DNA of 64,000 nt from UTCHB3 sp964531325 (lineage in GTDB: Bacteria; Bacteroidota; Ignavibacteria; Ignavibacteriales; Ignavibacteriaceae), in assembly GCA_964531325.1 (NCBI GenBank), contig CAZHCW010000004.1, positions 124,001 to 188,000 on the forward strand. Reading direction: 5' to 3'. The number at the start of each line of letters is the position of its first letter. Position 1 is the first letter of the stretch. The translations under genes were made by a program, and so were the position numbers. This document shows, piece by piece, positions 1 to 8,764 of the stretch. Below the pieces are notes generated by a model. The model was not told the origin of the DNA. It did not search any database and saw only the letters and a list, made by a program, of their open reading frames with translations.

Positions 1-484
1 TTTTACGACTAAAGCTAATCTGGATTTGATTGACAAGATTTTGGATATTAAGAATTGGAATTCTCGACTCCTGTTGTTCCTCGGCGACATTCCTTGCATT
101 TTCGCTTGATTTCCTCGAAGAGTACACTCCAACTGCGAGCAGGAACAGGAAAGCAAATTGGTATAATAATTGAATTTTTAAGCTTAGAAGTAATGTTACT
201 CCGGCAATAACTCCTAAAACAGATAACAGAGACCATCCGGCAAGAAAAAACCAGCTAATCCCCAACCCACCAACAATAGATTCAAAATCCTTAACAGGAA
301 TAAAAAAATTAAGCAAGTTTGAAAAGAGCAGATAGTAAACCAGGCTTATTATCAAAAAATCGAGGTAAATTATGCCCGGAACTACAAAAATGTTTTTAAA
401 CATGTAGAAACCAAGAAGAATTAATAACTCTCCTCCAAGCAGTATTAGAATACCGGTTAAATTCAATTTATCTGTTTTTAGCAT
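1..484 (-). CDS. Hypothetical multi-spanning membrane protein (3' end outside window)
   Basis: An open frame starts at ATG 484-482 on the minus strand and runs without a stop to the window edge (161 codons seen). The product begins MLKTDKLNLTGILILLGG. Hydrophobic stretches at about residues 9-28, 34-60, 73-100 and 104-118 suggest four membrane segments, followed by a charged tail. The start lies one base after the stop of the SPFH/zinc-ribbon gene, with AGAGG just upstream, so the two are probably translationally coupled. I do not recognise the family. The coupling suggests a membrane partner of the SPFH protein (inference). Confidence 0.7.
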   Translation of the reverse strand, partial: MLKTDKLNLTGILILLGGELLILLGFYMFKNIFVVPGIIYLDFLIISLVYYLLFSNLLNFFIPVKDFESIVGGLGISWFFLAGWSLLSVLGVIAGVTLLLSLKIQLLYQFAFLFLLAVGVYSSRKSSENARNVAEEQQESRIPILNIQNLVNQIQISFSRK

Positions 485-485
485 T

Positions 486-1727
486 TTAACCTCTTTTTAA
501 ACCACAGTTTGGACAGAATTTCGCAGTTCCAACTTTTGCACCACATCGTTGGCAATTATCCTGGCTTTCTTGAGCAGGTTTCCCGCAATTTGGGCAGAAC
601 ATTCCTCCCGGTGGAAGCGGAGTTTGGCAATTGATACAATTATTACCGGCTTCTTTTAAGACTAAACCGCAACTTACGCAGCGAGATGCTTGTGTATCAT
701 TGTCTGTTCCACATTTAGGGCAGGGGTTGTAAACATCGCCACAATGTGGACAAAATTTCATCGAGCTCGAGAATTTCTTTGCGCAGTTGGAACAATAGAC
801 ATCCCGGGTAGTTTGTTGTAGCGGTGGGTTACTTTGGTTAACATTCTGAGGTTGGTTCCCTTGTGTTGGTTGCGGCTGCATAAGTCCACCAGACGCTAAA
901 TTACCCAGCATACTGCTTGCAATTACCGCCCCTAAAAGCCCGCCTTTACCGCCATCAGCTGAGTTAATTGCATTATCGGCTGTTTCAAACACTTTCGATT
1001 GTTGCCAGGTAAAACCACCAATTGCCTGAGCACTTTGGCGTGACATTGCCTCGAGTATCCGCTTTCCCACTTCAGTTTTACCATCGACTTCTATAGTTGT
1101 AACATAAAAACCTGCTAAATGAAAGCCATATTCTTCCCAAAATGGGATCATTGATTTTCTTAAAGTCTCAGAGATGTGCTCTAAATAGCCTGATATTTGT
1201 TTAATACCTATTTTATTTGATTGAATAAATTGAAGTATTAATGATTTTGTTTTCGAAACAAGTGCACCGTAAAAATGATCAGTCAGTTGAGCTGCCGTGA
1301 AGTTTGACGCTGTGCCTACCAGATTAACAAGGAATCGTTCCGCATCCTCAATTCTTAATCCATATCTGCCCGATGATAAAAGAGGAACCATGGTTTGGTA
1401 ATCCGGGTCGTGCAACATCATAGCATCGGTATTCCAATTAATATTAAGTGGAATCAACTTGTTTACGAACCAAACCTCTGCTGTGAACGGATTTTTACCA
1501 CCAAAAGGAATACCAAATAGAGATCTTAATACCGGTATATTCTCGGTATTGAGAGTGTGTTTCCCGGGCCCAAACTTTGCGACGATTTGACCTTTGGAAA
1601 AAAGTACAGCTTCCTGTGATTCTGTAACGATTAGTTGAGTATAAGTGCTCAAATTTGAGTGGGGGAATTTCCACGCATATACGGGTTCACTTCCCGGTTC
1701 CCAACGGACGAAATCGATAATTGCCAT
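486..1727 (-). CDS. SPFH-domain protein with four C-terminal zinc ribbons (YdjI-like)
   Basis: 413 residues. Residues about 20-260 form an SPFH/band-7-like domain of the YdjI/virion-core-like type (motifs FSKGQIVAKFGPGKHTL and AEVWFVNK near the N-terminus). A glycine-rich stretch and a Q/N/P-rich linker (about 258-306) follow. The tail carries 16 cysteines in four CxxC-x10(9)-CxxC groups (C312/315/326/329, 336/339/350/353, 364/367/378/381, 392/395/405/408), which read as four zinc ribbons. There is no signal peptide or membrane segment, so the protein is probably cytoplasmic and membrane-associated through SPFH oligomers. In the family such proteins are linked to membrane stress and phage-shock-like functions, but the exact role is unknown. 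The downstream membrane gene is coupled to it. Confidence 0.82.
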   Translation of the reverse strand: MAIIDFVRWEPGSEPVYAWKFPHSNLSTYTQLIVTESQEAVLFSKGQIVAKFGPGKHTLNTENIPVLRSLFGIPFGGKNPFTAEVWFVNKLIPLNINWNTDAMMLHDPDYQTMVPLLSSGRYGLRIEDAERFLVNLVGTASNFTAAQLTDHFYGALVSKTKSLILQFIQSNKIGIKQISGYLEHISETLRKSMIPFWEEYGFHLAGFYVTTIEVDGKTEVGKRILEAMSRQSAQAIGGFTWQQSKVFETADNAINSADGGKGGLLGAVIASSMLGNLASGGLMQPQPTQGNQPQNVNQSNPPLQQTTRDVYCSNCAKKFSSSMKFCPHCGDVYNPCPKCGTDNDTQASRCVSCGLVLKEAGNNCINCQTPLPPGGMFCPNCGKPAQESQDNCQRCGAKVGTAKFCPNCGLKRG

Positions 1728-2039
1728 ATATTAATCTTTCATTTCAATCTAAATTTATTTGCTGTTTGAAATCTAAATTCCCGCGATTCAATCCGGTTAA
1801 TTTTTCTTTTTCATAAAAATAGAATCCTTTTAATGTAAATATAGTCGCAGGTGGTTACCAGAACGATTACAAGAAGGGGAATTAAGTAGCTTATAGTGCC
1901 ATCCTGGAAAAATTTGCTTCTGAACTTTATAATTCTTAAGTTAAATCATCATGAATTTGGGAGTTTTCGTTTTTATTGAATCCATGACTCTGATTAAATC
2001 ATAATGGTTTTGGTCTAAGATATTATTTCGGGAAGTAAA

Positions 2040-3359
2040 ATGACTTTTGATCCTAAAACATTTAGCGCAATAAAAGAATTCAGCTTGTTTCACCATTCGT
2101 TTGGTGTAAATCGAGCTGCAGTTGCATTAATTTTATGCATTTTAACATTGTCCTCAGAGATTGATGCTCAAAAAAAGTGGTATTTCAGAGCGAAGACTCC
2201 TTTTTTTAATGTAAATTCAATCTCAGCCCTTGACTCATTCTGTATTTATGTTACAGCAAGCAGTGGTCTTTATAAAACCACTGATGGTGGAGGCAGGTGG
2301 ACCCACCTTCTGAATGACAATGAATTGGACATGGTCAGATTTCACTCAAAAAACAAAGGGATTGTGCAAAAGTATGAAATTTTACGAGCCACCTCAGATG
2401 GGGGATTTTCCTGGGATACTGTACACACCGGTTATTTTAGTGCTAAAATTCGTTTTTTTGATTCTTTATCAGGTATAAGTGGCGGGCGTGATTTTGAGAA
2501 TGTCGCTTATTTGCGCAGAACAACGGATGGCGGCATTACCTGGTCGTGGAGAGAAGCCGGTTTTTATGGTTTTTTGAGCGAGGTCGCACAAGTTGACAGC
2601 CTTGTATGGGTAGGCGGTGGTTACCTCTCTGGTGGTTTTCCTGTTCCGGTTTTGGGGTCTATCCTTCAATATTCAACAAATTATGGTATTGACTGGATCG
2701 AAAGAAGCACTTCCTCTTACTCTCCTTCATTTACAGATATCGTTTTAATGAGGCCCAATAAAGTTATTATTGGTTTCTCTAATAATTTCATAAAACTTAG
2801 CACGGATGGGGGAATAACATTCACTGACTATCCAAAATCTCATGGAGTTTATTCTCTAATACCGTTCGCTGATACCTTATTATATGCCGGTGCAGATTCC
2901 GGCAGGATTGGGTGCTCAACAGATTTTGGAGCGACTTTTGAACTCCAAAAAATGAATACAAACAGTCCTGTTAAAAGTATTGAAATCATGAAAAATGAAG
3001 AGGGATATGCCTTTGCAACAGATGGAAGTTTTTATTCAACAATACAAATGAAAATTGCGCCTGTTAATGTAGATGAGACTCTTAGTGATCTCCCGTCAGA
3101 GTTCTCTATTTTCCAAAATTATCCCAACCCATTTAACCCTTCAACAACCATCCAATTTGCATTACCAAAATCGGGGTATGTTAAAGGGGTTGTTTATGAT
3201 ATTATCGGGCGAGAAATAGCAACACCATTAGACGGGGAAATGACAGCGGGGAATCATTCTGTAGATTGGGATGCCTCAAATGTTTTATCCGGGGTTTATT
3301 TCTTCCGGGTTCAAGCCGGCAACCACTCTTCGGTGATTAAGATGGTCTATCTGAAATGA
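2040..3359 (+). CDS. Secreted BNR/YCF48-like beta-propeller with T9SS sorting domain
   Basis: 439 residues. A hydrophobic signal segment at about residues 26-43 ends near DAQ, so export is likely although the segment sits unusually far from the annotated ATG. An in-frame TTG at codon 16 is an alternative start. The body has repeated TTDGG, TSDGG and STDGG motifs (for example KTTDGGGRWTHL and STDGGITF) typical of BNR/YCF48-like propeller blades. The last 80 or so residues are a type-A T9SS sorting domain (YPNPFNPSTTIQF, then VYDIIGREI, then LSGVYFFRV). It is probably a surface-exposed or released propeller protein of unknown ligand. It converges on the CotH-like gene. Confidence 0.82.
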   Translation: MTFDPKTFSAIKEFSLFHHSFGVNRAAVALILCILTLSSEIDAQKKWYFRAKTPFFNVNSISALDSFCIYVTASSGLYKTTDGGGRWTHLLNDNELDMVRFHSKNKGIVQKYEILRATSDGGFSWDTVHTGYFSAKIRFFDSLSGISGGRDFENVAYLRRTTDGGITWSWREAGFYGFLSEVAQVDSLVWVGGGYLSGGFPVPVLGSILQYSTNYGIDWIERSTSSYSPSFTDIVLMRPNKVIIGFSNNFIKLSTDGGITFTDYPKSHGVYSLIPFADTLLYAGADSGRIGCSTDFGATFELQKMNTNSPVKSIEIMKNEEGYAFATDGSFYSTIQMKIAPVNVDETLSDLPSEFSIFQNYPNPFNPSTTIQFALPKSGYVKGVVYDIIGREIATPLDGEMTAGNHSVDWDASNVLSGVYFFRVQAGNHSSVIKMVYLK

Positions 3360-3363
3360 GTAC

Positions 3364-3438
3364 TTCAGAACTTCGGAACCTCAGAACCACTGAAGTTCTG
3401 AATCTCTGAAGTTCTGAATCTCCGAAGTTCTCACTTCA
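3364..3438. repeat. Octamer/16-bp repeat array with inverted half, probable bidirectional terminator
   Basis: Two identical 16-bp units TGAAGTTCTGAATCTC (3391-3406, 3407-3422) are followed by a diverged third (3423-3438). Before them lie units of the opposite sense (AGAACTTC, GGAACCTC, AGAACCAC). The arrangement pairs into an 11-bp stem, 3364-3374 with 3392-3402, or alternatively 3367-3376 with 3422-3431. It fills the gap between two convergent genes and overlaps the stop of the minus-strand gene. No strong T-run follows, so termination is only inferred. Confidence 0.6.
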
Positions 3439-5092
3439 ACAGCATAAGTTTTGTCGATTTGATATTTACCGGTCCTGATTCAGGGACAAACTTAATTACT
3501 GCTATATAGACTCCGCTGGAGGCGTTGATCTCACCAAAATTTAAATCTTTTTTATACCTTCCTGATTCAACGGTCCCTTCAAACACTGTTTTCAGTTGTC
3601 TGCCTTCGGCTGTAAATACATCTATTTTCAAATAACCTTCTGATGGAATTGAATATTCGATGGTAGTTGAAGGATTAAAGGGATTCGGATAATTGCTTAT
3701 TATCAACTCGCTTACAGGTAACTGACTCTCATCTTCAACAGCGGTAAAGAGGTTGATCGCAGAGTTCATCCACAACAATCTTCCATTTATCCAGTTTTTA
3801 AGGTATGTAATTTCGTTGGCGTAACTGTTGCCGATATAATAATTTGGCCAAACATACTGGTTAAGAATGGGCCACCTTTGGAAATTTCTTATTTGACTTT
3901 CGTTCAGATATGTTACAAGAGAATCAATTTTCCCAAAAATTCTGTCTTTATTTAAGGCACCTGTTTTTAACTCTGCCCATCTCTCTTTTACTTTAGATTT
4001 AAATCTTTGAGATTCAAACAGTTTTTTCCACCAGAACGGTACTTGAAACTGATCAGTGCTCATAAAAGAGGGTTCACTTGTGAGATATTGAAGTTCCCAG
4101 CCATTTTGCAACCAGCCGTCATAATAATTGGCATTTCCGAGGGCAATGTTAAAGTCCCAAACGGGGCCCATAACAAGTTTTGGATTTTTACTGTCACGGT
4201 CTTTATACATAAAACTGCTCAGGCGGTATCCATCAACATTTCTAGCAACCTCATTAATCAGGAAAAAATCGACAAACGACATTTCATCAGTAATTTTGGG
4301 ATATCCCGTTGCAGTGTCTTCAAAAGTTGGAGAATTCATCACTGATTCAAAATTGGTAACAAACGATTTAATATAATTAACCTGTTGGGGAACGATATCA
4401 GCAGGTTTTGGGATGTGAAATTGATATTTTGTAGGAAATGGACACCCAGGGAAAGGGGGATATGTTGATGTCCACCAGCCGTTGTCTTCTCCATCAAGTT
4501 TGTCCACTTTGATTATATAACCTCCGGTGAGATTATCGCCATCAATATCGTCGGGGTCAAGTCCTTTAATATTTACTCTGCCTTTATCCTGTTTTATTTT
4601 TTCCATTAAAACATAAGTGCCCACATATTCATTATTTAATACAAACTCAAAATATCTTGTGCGTGAAGCATACCTACCCGTGTTGTTTGCCATATCATAA
4701 ACGAGCACATCACGCATCAGGGTTTTATCGTTGTATTCAGCGTTAAAAACCCAGTCATTCTCTGCAGGCATGCCTAACAACACTACATTCAGGTTTTCAC
4801 CAGTTGAATCCCGCGTCTCAATTCCATAAGGTTTTTTGGGAAACTGTTGAGAAGACGAACCTCTAAATTCTATCCCAATCTTGCCATTGTAGTGATTAAA
4901 CGGATCAGTAAGATTATTTCTGACTCCTTCACCGTTGTAAATTATTCCCATATCGGCAGGGATTTTTTCGTCGTCAATTATCACCCCTCCGTTTGTGTTT
5001 ATTACAATAATCGGGAGATTTGAGGAGGTGAATTGAGGAAAAATTTCATGAGTAAACAACAAAAGAAATGTTGTAAAAATTAAGGTTTTCAA
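3431..5092 (-). CDS. CotH-kinase-family exported protein with T9SS sorting domain
   Basis: 553 residues from a TTG start, with signal peptide MKTLIFTTFLLLFTHEIFPQ. The CotH-family region runs from about residue 30 to 430. It includes GIEFRGSSSQQFPKKPYGIE, LMRDVLVYDMA, YVGTYVLMEKIK, GGYIIKVDK and GPVWDFNIALGN, which match the conserved CotH motifs including the DFN metal-binding triad. The C-terminus is a T9SS type-A sorting domain (YPNPFNPSTTIEYSIPSEG). CotH proteins are atypical kinases known from spore coats. Here the protein would act on the cell surface or outside, with an unknown substrate. Confidence 0.86.
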   Translation of the reverse strand: MKTLIFTTFLLLFTHEIFPQFTSSNLPIIVINTNGGVIIDDEKIPADMGIIYNGEGVRNNLTDPFNHYNGKIGIEFRGSSSQQFPKKPYGIETRDSTGENLNVVLLGMPAENDWVFNAEYNDKTLMRDVLVYDMANNTGRYASRTRYFEFVLNNEYVGTYVLMEKIKQDKGRVNIKGLDPDDIDGDNLTGGYIIKVDKLDGEDNGWWTSTYPPFPGCPFPTKYQFHIPKPADIVPQQVNYIKSFVTNFESVMNSPTFEDTATGYPKITDEMSFVDFFLINEVARNVDGYRLSSFMYKDRDSKNPKLVMGPVWDFNIALGNANYYDGWLQNGWELQYLTSEPSFMSTDQFQVPFWWKKLFESQRFKSKVKERWAELKTGALNKDRIFGKIDSLVTYLNESQIRNFQRWPILNQYVWPNYYIGNSYANEITYLKNWINGRLLWMNSAINLFTAVEDESQLPVSELIISNYPNPFNPSTTIEYSIPSEGYLKIDVFTAEGRQLKTVFEGTVESGRYKKDLNFGEINASSGVYIAVIKFVPESGPVNIKSTKLMLLK

Positions 5093-5245
5093 TTTAATAA
5101 CTTTCAGTTTTCAAAAATGCAAAGATCAATGTGGTAAAATAATTATAAAAAATTTAATTTTTATAACGGATAGGGGTTGAATTCATAAAAAGACTAAAGA
5201 ATCTGAAAAATTAATTTGTTAAATTCCGCGACAATGGTTATTTTT

Positions 5246-5264
5246 ATGTAGATTAAATCTAAAT
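5246..5264. promoter_or_regulatory. Fur-box-like 9-1-9 palindrome upstream of fur-feoA-feoB
   Basis: ATGTAGATT-A-AATCTAAAT is an inverted repeat with one mismatched pair, of the size and symmetry expected for a Fur/PerR-type operator. It ends 3 bases before the TTG start of the Fur-type regulator, so binding would block both transcription and the start region. This suggests autoregulation and iron control of feoAB (inference; no promoter elements could be assigned with certainty). Confidence 0.45.
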
Positions 5265-5267
5265 AGT

Positions 5268-5741
5268 TTGAAAAAATTGAAAAACAACCAGGCAACCGAA
5301 CTTTTCCGTGACTTTCTTAAAAGAGGAAGCAACAGGATAACCCCGGAAAGATTTGAAGTACTCGAAGCCGCACTCGAATTTGATGGACATTTCTCAGCGG
5401 ATGAATTGTTCATCTCGATGAAAAACAATCATTCCCGTGTATCGCGGGCGACGGTTTACAACACCCTTGAACTGCTCTGCCAGGCAGAGCTTCTTTCACT
5501 CCGAAACTTCTCGAACAAAGTTAATTATTACGAAAGCAATTTTAAGAGACAAAACCATTTTCATTTGGTTTGTATCGATTGTGGCAGGATAGTTGAATTC
5601 AGCGATTCCAGAGTGGAGGAAATCTCAAAAGAGATAGGTGACAATCTTGGTTTTAAGACCTCGAGTTATTCATACAACATTTTTGCAAGATGTGAACAAA
5701 AACCGGAATGCCCTTATTTTCATGGAAAAACGAACGCTTGA
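5268..5741 (+). CDS. Fur-family metal-responsive transcriptional regulator
   Basis: 157 residues, TTG start. The N-terminal winged helix (about residues 15-95) contains ADELFISM and the recognition-helix motif VSRATVYNTLELL. The C-terminal metal/dimerisation part has the family signature HFHLVCIDCGRIVEF, with a second cysteine pair near the end (ARCEQKPECPYFHG). It heads an operon with feoA, which it overlaps by 20 bp, and feoB, so iron sensing (Fur) is the most likely role. PerR or Zur activity cannot be excluded from sequence. A palindrome just upstream suggests autoregulation. The end extends into the feoA reading frame, a sign of translational coupling. Confidence 0.88.
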   Translation: MKKLKNNQATELFRDFLKRGSNRITPERFEVLEAALEFDGHFSADELFISMKNNHSRVSRATVYNTLELLCQAELLSLRNFSNKVNYYESNFKRQNHFHLVCIDCGRIVEFSDSRVEEISKEIGDNLGFKTSSYSYNIFARCEQKPECPYFHGKTNA

Positions 5742-5952
5742 TAATGCCAAAAAAGGCAGATATTTTACGATACTTGGCTTACCACAAGGTATGGTCAAAG
5801 TGCAGATGATTAGATTGGGAATCTCGGAAGGTGACAGAATATTTTGTCTTGAGAGATTGCCGGGTGGAACGGTAGTTATACAAAAAAACAGGCAGGAGAT
5901 AGCAATGGGCTATGAGCTTGCCCGTCAGATATTAATTTCAGAAGACATTTGA
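5722..5952 (+). CDS. feoA: FeoA-domain ferrous iron transport accessory protein
   Basis: 76 residues from ATG 5722. A longer in-frame extension back to 5638 lies entirely inside the Fur gene and is rejected as a start. The protein has the small SH3-like FeoA fold pattern: GLPQGMVKVQMIRLGISEGDR, then LPGGTVVIQ, then REIAMGYELARQI. In the family FeoA binds FeoB and supports its transport of Fe(II). The stop is one base before the feoB start and the 5' end overlaps fur, so fur-feoA-feoB is a compact operon. Confidence 0.9.
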   Translation: MEKRTLDNAKKGRYFTILGLPQGMVKVQMIRLGISEGDRIFCLERLPGGTVVIQKNRQEIAMGYELARQILISEDI

Positions 5953-5953
5953 T

Positions 5954-7990
5954 ATGAGAACAGAAGCAACGGGCATAAAAGTTGACCCGAAAAACCTACT
6001 ACAAAACCCCGTGCAAGGCAGCACCCTGATTGAGAGAAAAAGGGTTGTGCTTGTAGGGAATCCGAATGTTGGGAAATCATGTGTATTCAACTATTTAAGT
6101 GGTGCATATGTTGATGTTTCCAATTTCCCCGGAACCACTGTAGCATTGAGTCAGGGAGTATATAAAGAATATGAAATAATTGATACACCGGGGATTTATG
6201 GAGTTTCTTCGTTTAATGATGAAGAAAGAGTAGCCCGTGATGTTATTGTTGAAGCTGACATAATTATAAATGTAGTGAATTCACTTCACCTTGAACGCGA
6301 TTTGTTTCTGACAAAACAACTGATTGAAATGGGTAAAAAGGTAACAATTGTGTTAAATTTTACCGATGAAGTGAAAAGAAAAAAGATTAAAATAGATTCA
6401 GCCAGGCTTTCGGCATTGTTTGGCGTTGAGGTAATTGAGACATCAGCAATCAATAAATCAGGATTTGAAAAACTGCCTGAGGCAATAAAAAAGGCAAGAA
6501 CCGGATTTGTCAGTGGTGAAATTACAGGCCGTTTAAATCAGCATATAATCAATAATCATGGTAGAGGCCTTGCTCTTCTCGTCGCAGAGGGTGATGAAGA
6601 AGTATCTGCAAAATATGGATTTGAGTGTGGGTCTGCCGATGATAGAGAAGCTATTTATATCGAGAGAAGAAAAACAGTTAATGAGATAATAGCCGAAGTA
6701 GAGTATGAAGACTCGTCCAAAGGAAGATTTTTTAATCTTTTGGGGAGTCTGTCACTCAATCCAATTACCGGTCTTCCCATCCTTGCCGTTGTATTGTTGA
6801 TATTATATTATCTGATAGGTGATGTGGTCGCCCAGCAGGTGGTTGGATACACAGAAGATGTAATCGGGAAACAATATTTTGAGTTTTATACCAAAAGTTT
6901 TGTGAGCGAAGTTTCGGCGGTTGATATCAATGTTACTGAACTTGACTCAGAGGGTAACCCTGGTGCAAGTAAAGTTTTCAGTTTTAAGGAAGGGCTAAGA
7001 TACGACCCTGTATTAAAAGAAAGTTTTGACAAGGCTGTAGCCACTAAAGATACCCAAGTTGATTTTGATTTCAAAAATCCCATCGTAAAGCTGTTTTTTG
7101 GTGAATTTGGCGTTTTCAGCATGACAATTACCTATTTACTCTTCCTTTTGTTACCACTTGTTATGGCTTTTTATCTTGTAATGGCAATACTTGAAGATTC
7201 GGGGTATCTACCCAGATTAGCTACAATGATGGACAGGTCACTTTCCCGTGTAGGCTTAAATGGCAGGGCAGTAATTCCAATTCTGCTCGGTTTTGGGTGT
7301 GTTACCATGGCTACCATAACCACCCGAATTCTCGGAAGTGAACGCGAAAAAACGATTGCCACTGCCATACTTCAGTTCGTAATTCCCTGTTCGGCACAAC
7401 TTGCAGTTATTGCCGTGCTGGCTGCCACTGCAGGTCCGCAGGCGATGCTGGTTTACGGAGTTGTCATCGTCTCAATGATGTTAACTGTATCAACCGTTTT
7501 ACATAAAGTACTTCCGGGGCAGAGCACTCCGCTGCTCATAGACCTTCCGATGATGAGAATCCCGAGAATTGATAATATCCTCAAAAAAACCTGGCACCGT
7601 TCAATTGGCTTTATGAAAGAAGCCTCGGTATGGTTTTTTATCGGAGCACTTGGAGTGGGACTGATGGAAATTACAGGATTACTTAAAGTATTTACCGAAT
7701 TTCTTACCCCGATTACCGTAAACTGGTTAAAACTGCCTGCCGAAGCATCTGTAGCATTTGTTATGGGTACTGTAAGACGGGATTTTGGTGCTGCCGGTCT
7801 GTTTAATCTTTCACTGACTCCGATGCAAGTGGCAGTTTCGCTTATTGTGATTACTCTTTTTGTTCCTTGTATTGCTTCATTTATGGTGATGTTAAAGGAA
7901 AGAGGATGGAAAGAAGGTTTTTCAATTTGGATAAGTGCATGGGTTATTGCCTTTTTGATTGGTGGACTTACAGCGCTTGTGGTAATATAA
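5954..7990 (+). CDS. feoB: FeoB-type Fe(II) transporter, variant pore motifs
   Basis: 678 residues. The N-terminal G domain has G1 GNPNVGKS (35-42), G2 NFPGTT (57-62), G3 DTPG (77-80), G4 NFTD (135-138) and G5 ETSA. A helical spacer leads to the membrane part from about 270, which has two Gate repeats (LEDSGYLPRLATMMDR; MGTVRRDFGAAGLF). Pore cysteines are present as GFGC (446-449) and PCS (478-480). However, the usual GCNVPA is GCVTMA and the usual PCSARLPV is PCSAQLAV. A soluble insert of roughly 80 residues (about 300-385) separates the first membrane helix from the rest. The protein imports ferrous iron driven or gated by GTP hydrolysis. It lies immediately after feoA. Confidence 0.93.
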   Translation: MRTEATGIKVDPKNLLQNPVQGSTLIERKRVVLVGNPNVGKSCVFNYLSGAYVDVSNFPGTTVALSQGVYKEYEIIDTPGIYGVSSFNDEERVARDVIVEADIIINVVNSLHLERDLFLTKQLIEMGKKVTIVLNFTDEVKRKKIKIDSARLSALFGVEVIETSAINKSGFEKLPEAIKKARTGFVSGEITGRLNQHIINNHGRGLALLVAEGDEEVSAKYGFECGSADDREAIYIERRKTVNEIIAEVEYEDSSKGRFFNLLGSLSLNPITGLPILAVVLLILYYLIGDVVAQQVVGYTEDVIGKQYFEFYTKSFVSEVSAVDINVTELDSEGNPGASKVFSFKEGLRYDPVLKESFDKAVATKDTQVDFDFKNPIVKLFFGEFGVFSMTITYLLFLLLPLVMAFYLVMAILEDSGYLPRLATMMDRSLSRVGLNGRAVIPILLGFGCVTMATITTRILGSEREKTIATAILQFVIPCSAQLAVIAVLAATAGPQAMLVYGVVIVSMMLTVSTVLHKVLPGQSTPLLIDLPMMRIPRIDNILKKTWHRSIGFMKEASVWFFIGALGVGLMEITGLLKVFTEFLTPITVNWLKLPAEASVAFVMGTVRRDFGAAGLFNLSLTPMQVAVSLIVITLFVPCIASFMVMLKERGWKEGFSIWISAWVIAFLIGGLTALVVI

Positions 7991-8006
7991 TGGATATGAA
8001 AGACTG

Positions 8007-8720
8007 ATGGTAAAAACAGAATACCCGATTTATTGGGAAAAAGAAGATTTTAGTATAAAAATATTTTGTTCCATTCCTGCAATCGCAACTGGAATCTTGC
8101 TCAGGGCCGGTGATTCCAAGTTTGTTATTGATCCCGGAGACGGGATTTTACGAGATCTGAATGATGAGCTTCATCCTGACGAAATTCTTTCAATTACCGA
8201 TGTTTTTATAACACACGGTCATCATGATCATGTTGGCGGCGTCTGGTCACTTCTCACTTACCTAAGAGTAATGAGAAAACGGACCGACATAAATATATAC
8301 TATCCCGAAGGTTGTATCGAGATAGAAAGTATTTATAACGCTTTCAGAACGGTCTATTCAAAAAGCACTTCCTACCAAATAAATCTCAAAAAGATAATGG
8401 ACTACAATCGTTTTACCCGAAGGGGAGTGACGATTAACCCATTCCCTGTGTGTCACAGTGAATTTATTAATGAAGGGAATGAGACCCGTCTTGTTCCTGC
8501 TCTGGGTTACAAATTTGGTTATAAGGGTAAAAAGATTTGTTATGGGGGAGATACAGCGTTTTGTCCCGAACTTCTCAAACATGCCAAAGGTGCCGATCTT
8601 GCGATACTTGAGGCAGGAGAAGAGGAAGATTCAGGTGATGGAATGCACATGACTATGGAAGAAGCAGAGATGATCGGGAACTCTGCAAAAGAATTTTTCC
8701 TTGTACATGTACCACAATAG
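8007..8720 (+). CDS. Metallo-beta-lactamase-fold hydrolase
   Basis: 237 residues with the MBL metal site: THGHHDHVGG (about residues 71-80), a histidine in VCHSEF, and the aspartate in YGGDTAF. The terminal FFLVHVPQ, with HMTMEEAEMIG before it, resembles the RNase Z/arylsulfatase-like branch of the superfamily, where HMT..EA..A is conserved. No signal peptide is present, so it is cytoplasmic. It starts 16 bases after feoB and may be cotranscribed, but no iron-related function follows from that. The substrate is unknown. Confidence 0.8.
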   Translation: MVKTEYPIYWEKEDFSIKIFCSIPAIATGILLRAGDSKFVIDPGDGILRDLNDELHPDEILSITDVFITHGHHDHVGGVWSLLTYLRVMRKRTDINIYYPEGCIEIESIYNAFRTVYSKSTSYQINLKKIMDYNRFTRRGVTINPFPVCHSEFINEGNETRLVPALGYKFGYKGKKICYGGDTAFCPELLKHAKGADLAILEAGEEEDSGDGMHMTMEEAEMIGNSAKEFFLVHVPQ

Positions 8721-8764
8721 TTCTATTTTTAGTAATCAAAATTTTCCATAAAAAAGGTTTGTTA

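Noticed and set aside
48..236. Short minus-strand frame at the left edge
   Set aside because: It lies in another frame of a longer open frame (1-484) that has membrane helices and is coupled to the SPFH gene.
1728..2039. 312-bp gap searched for a small gene or RNA
   Set aside because: No frame with plausible start and composition and no strong hairpin. It probably holds only the two divergent promoters, which I could not place.
3364..3438. Repeat array considered as a CRISPR
   Set aside because: Units are 8-16 bp with no spacers and no cas genes nearby.
5638..5721. Longer N-terminus for FeoA
   Set aside because: The extension lies entirely inside the Fur-family gene and does not resemble FeoA. 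ATG 5722 gives the normal length.
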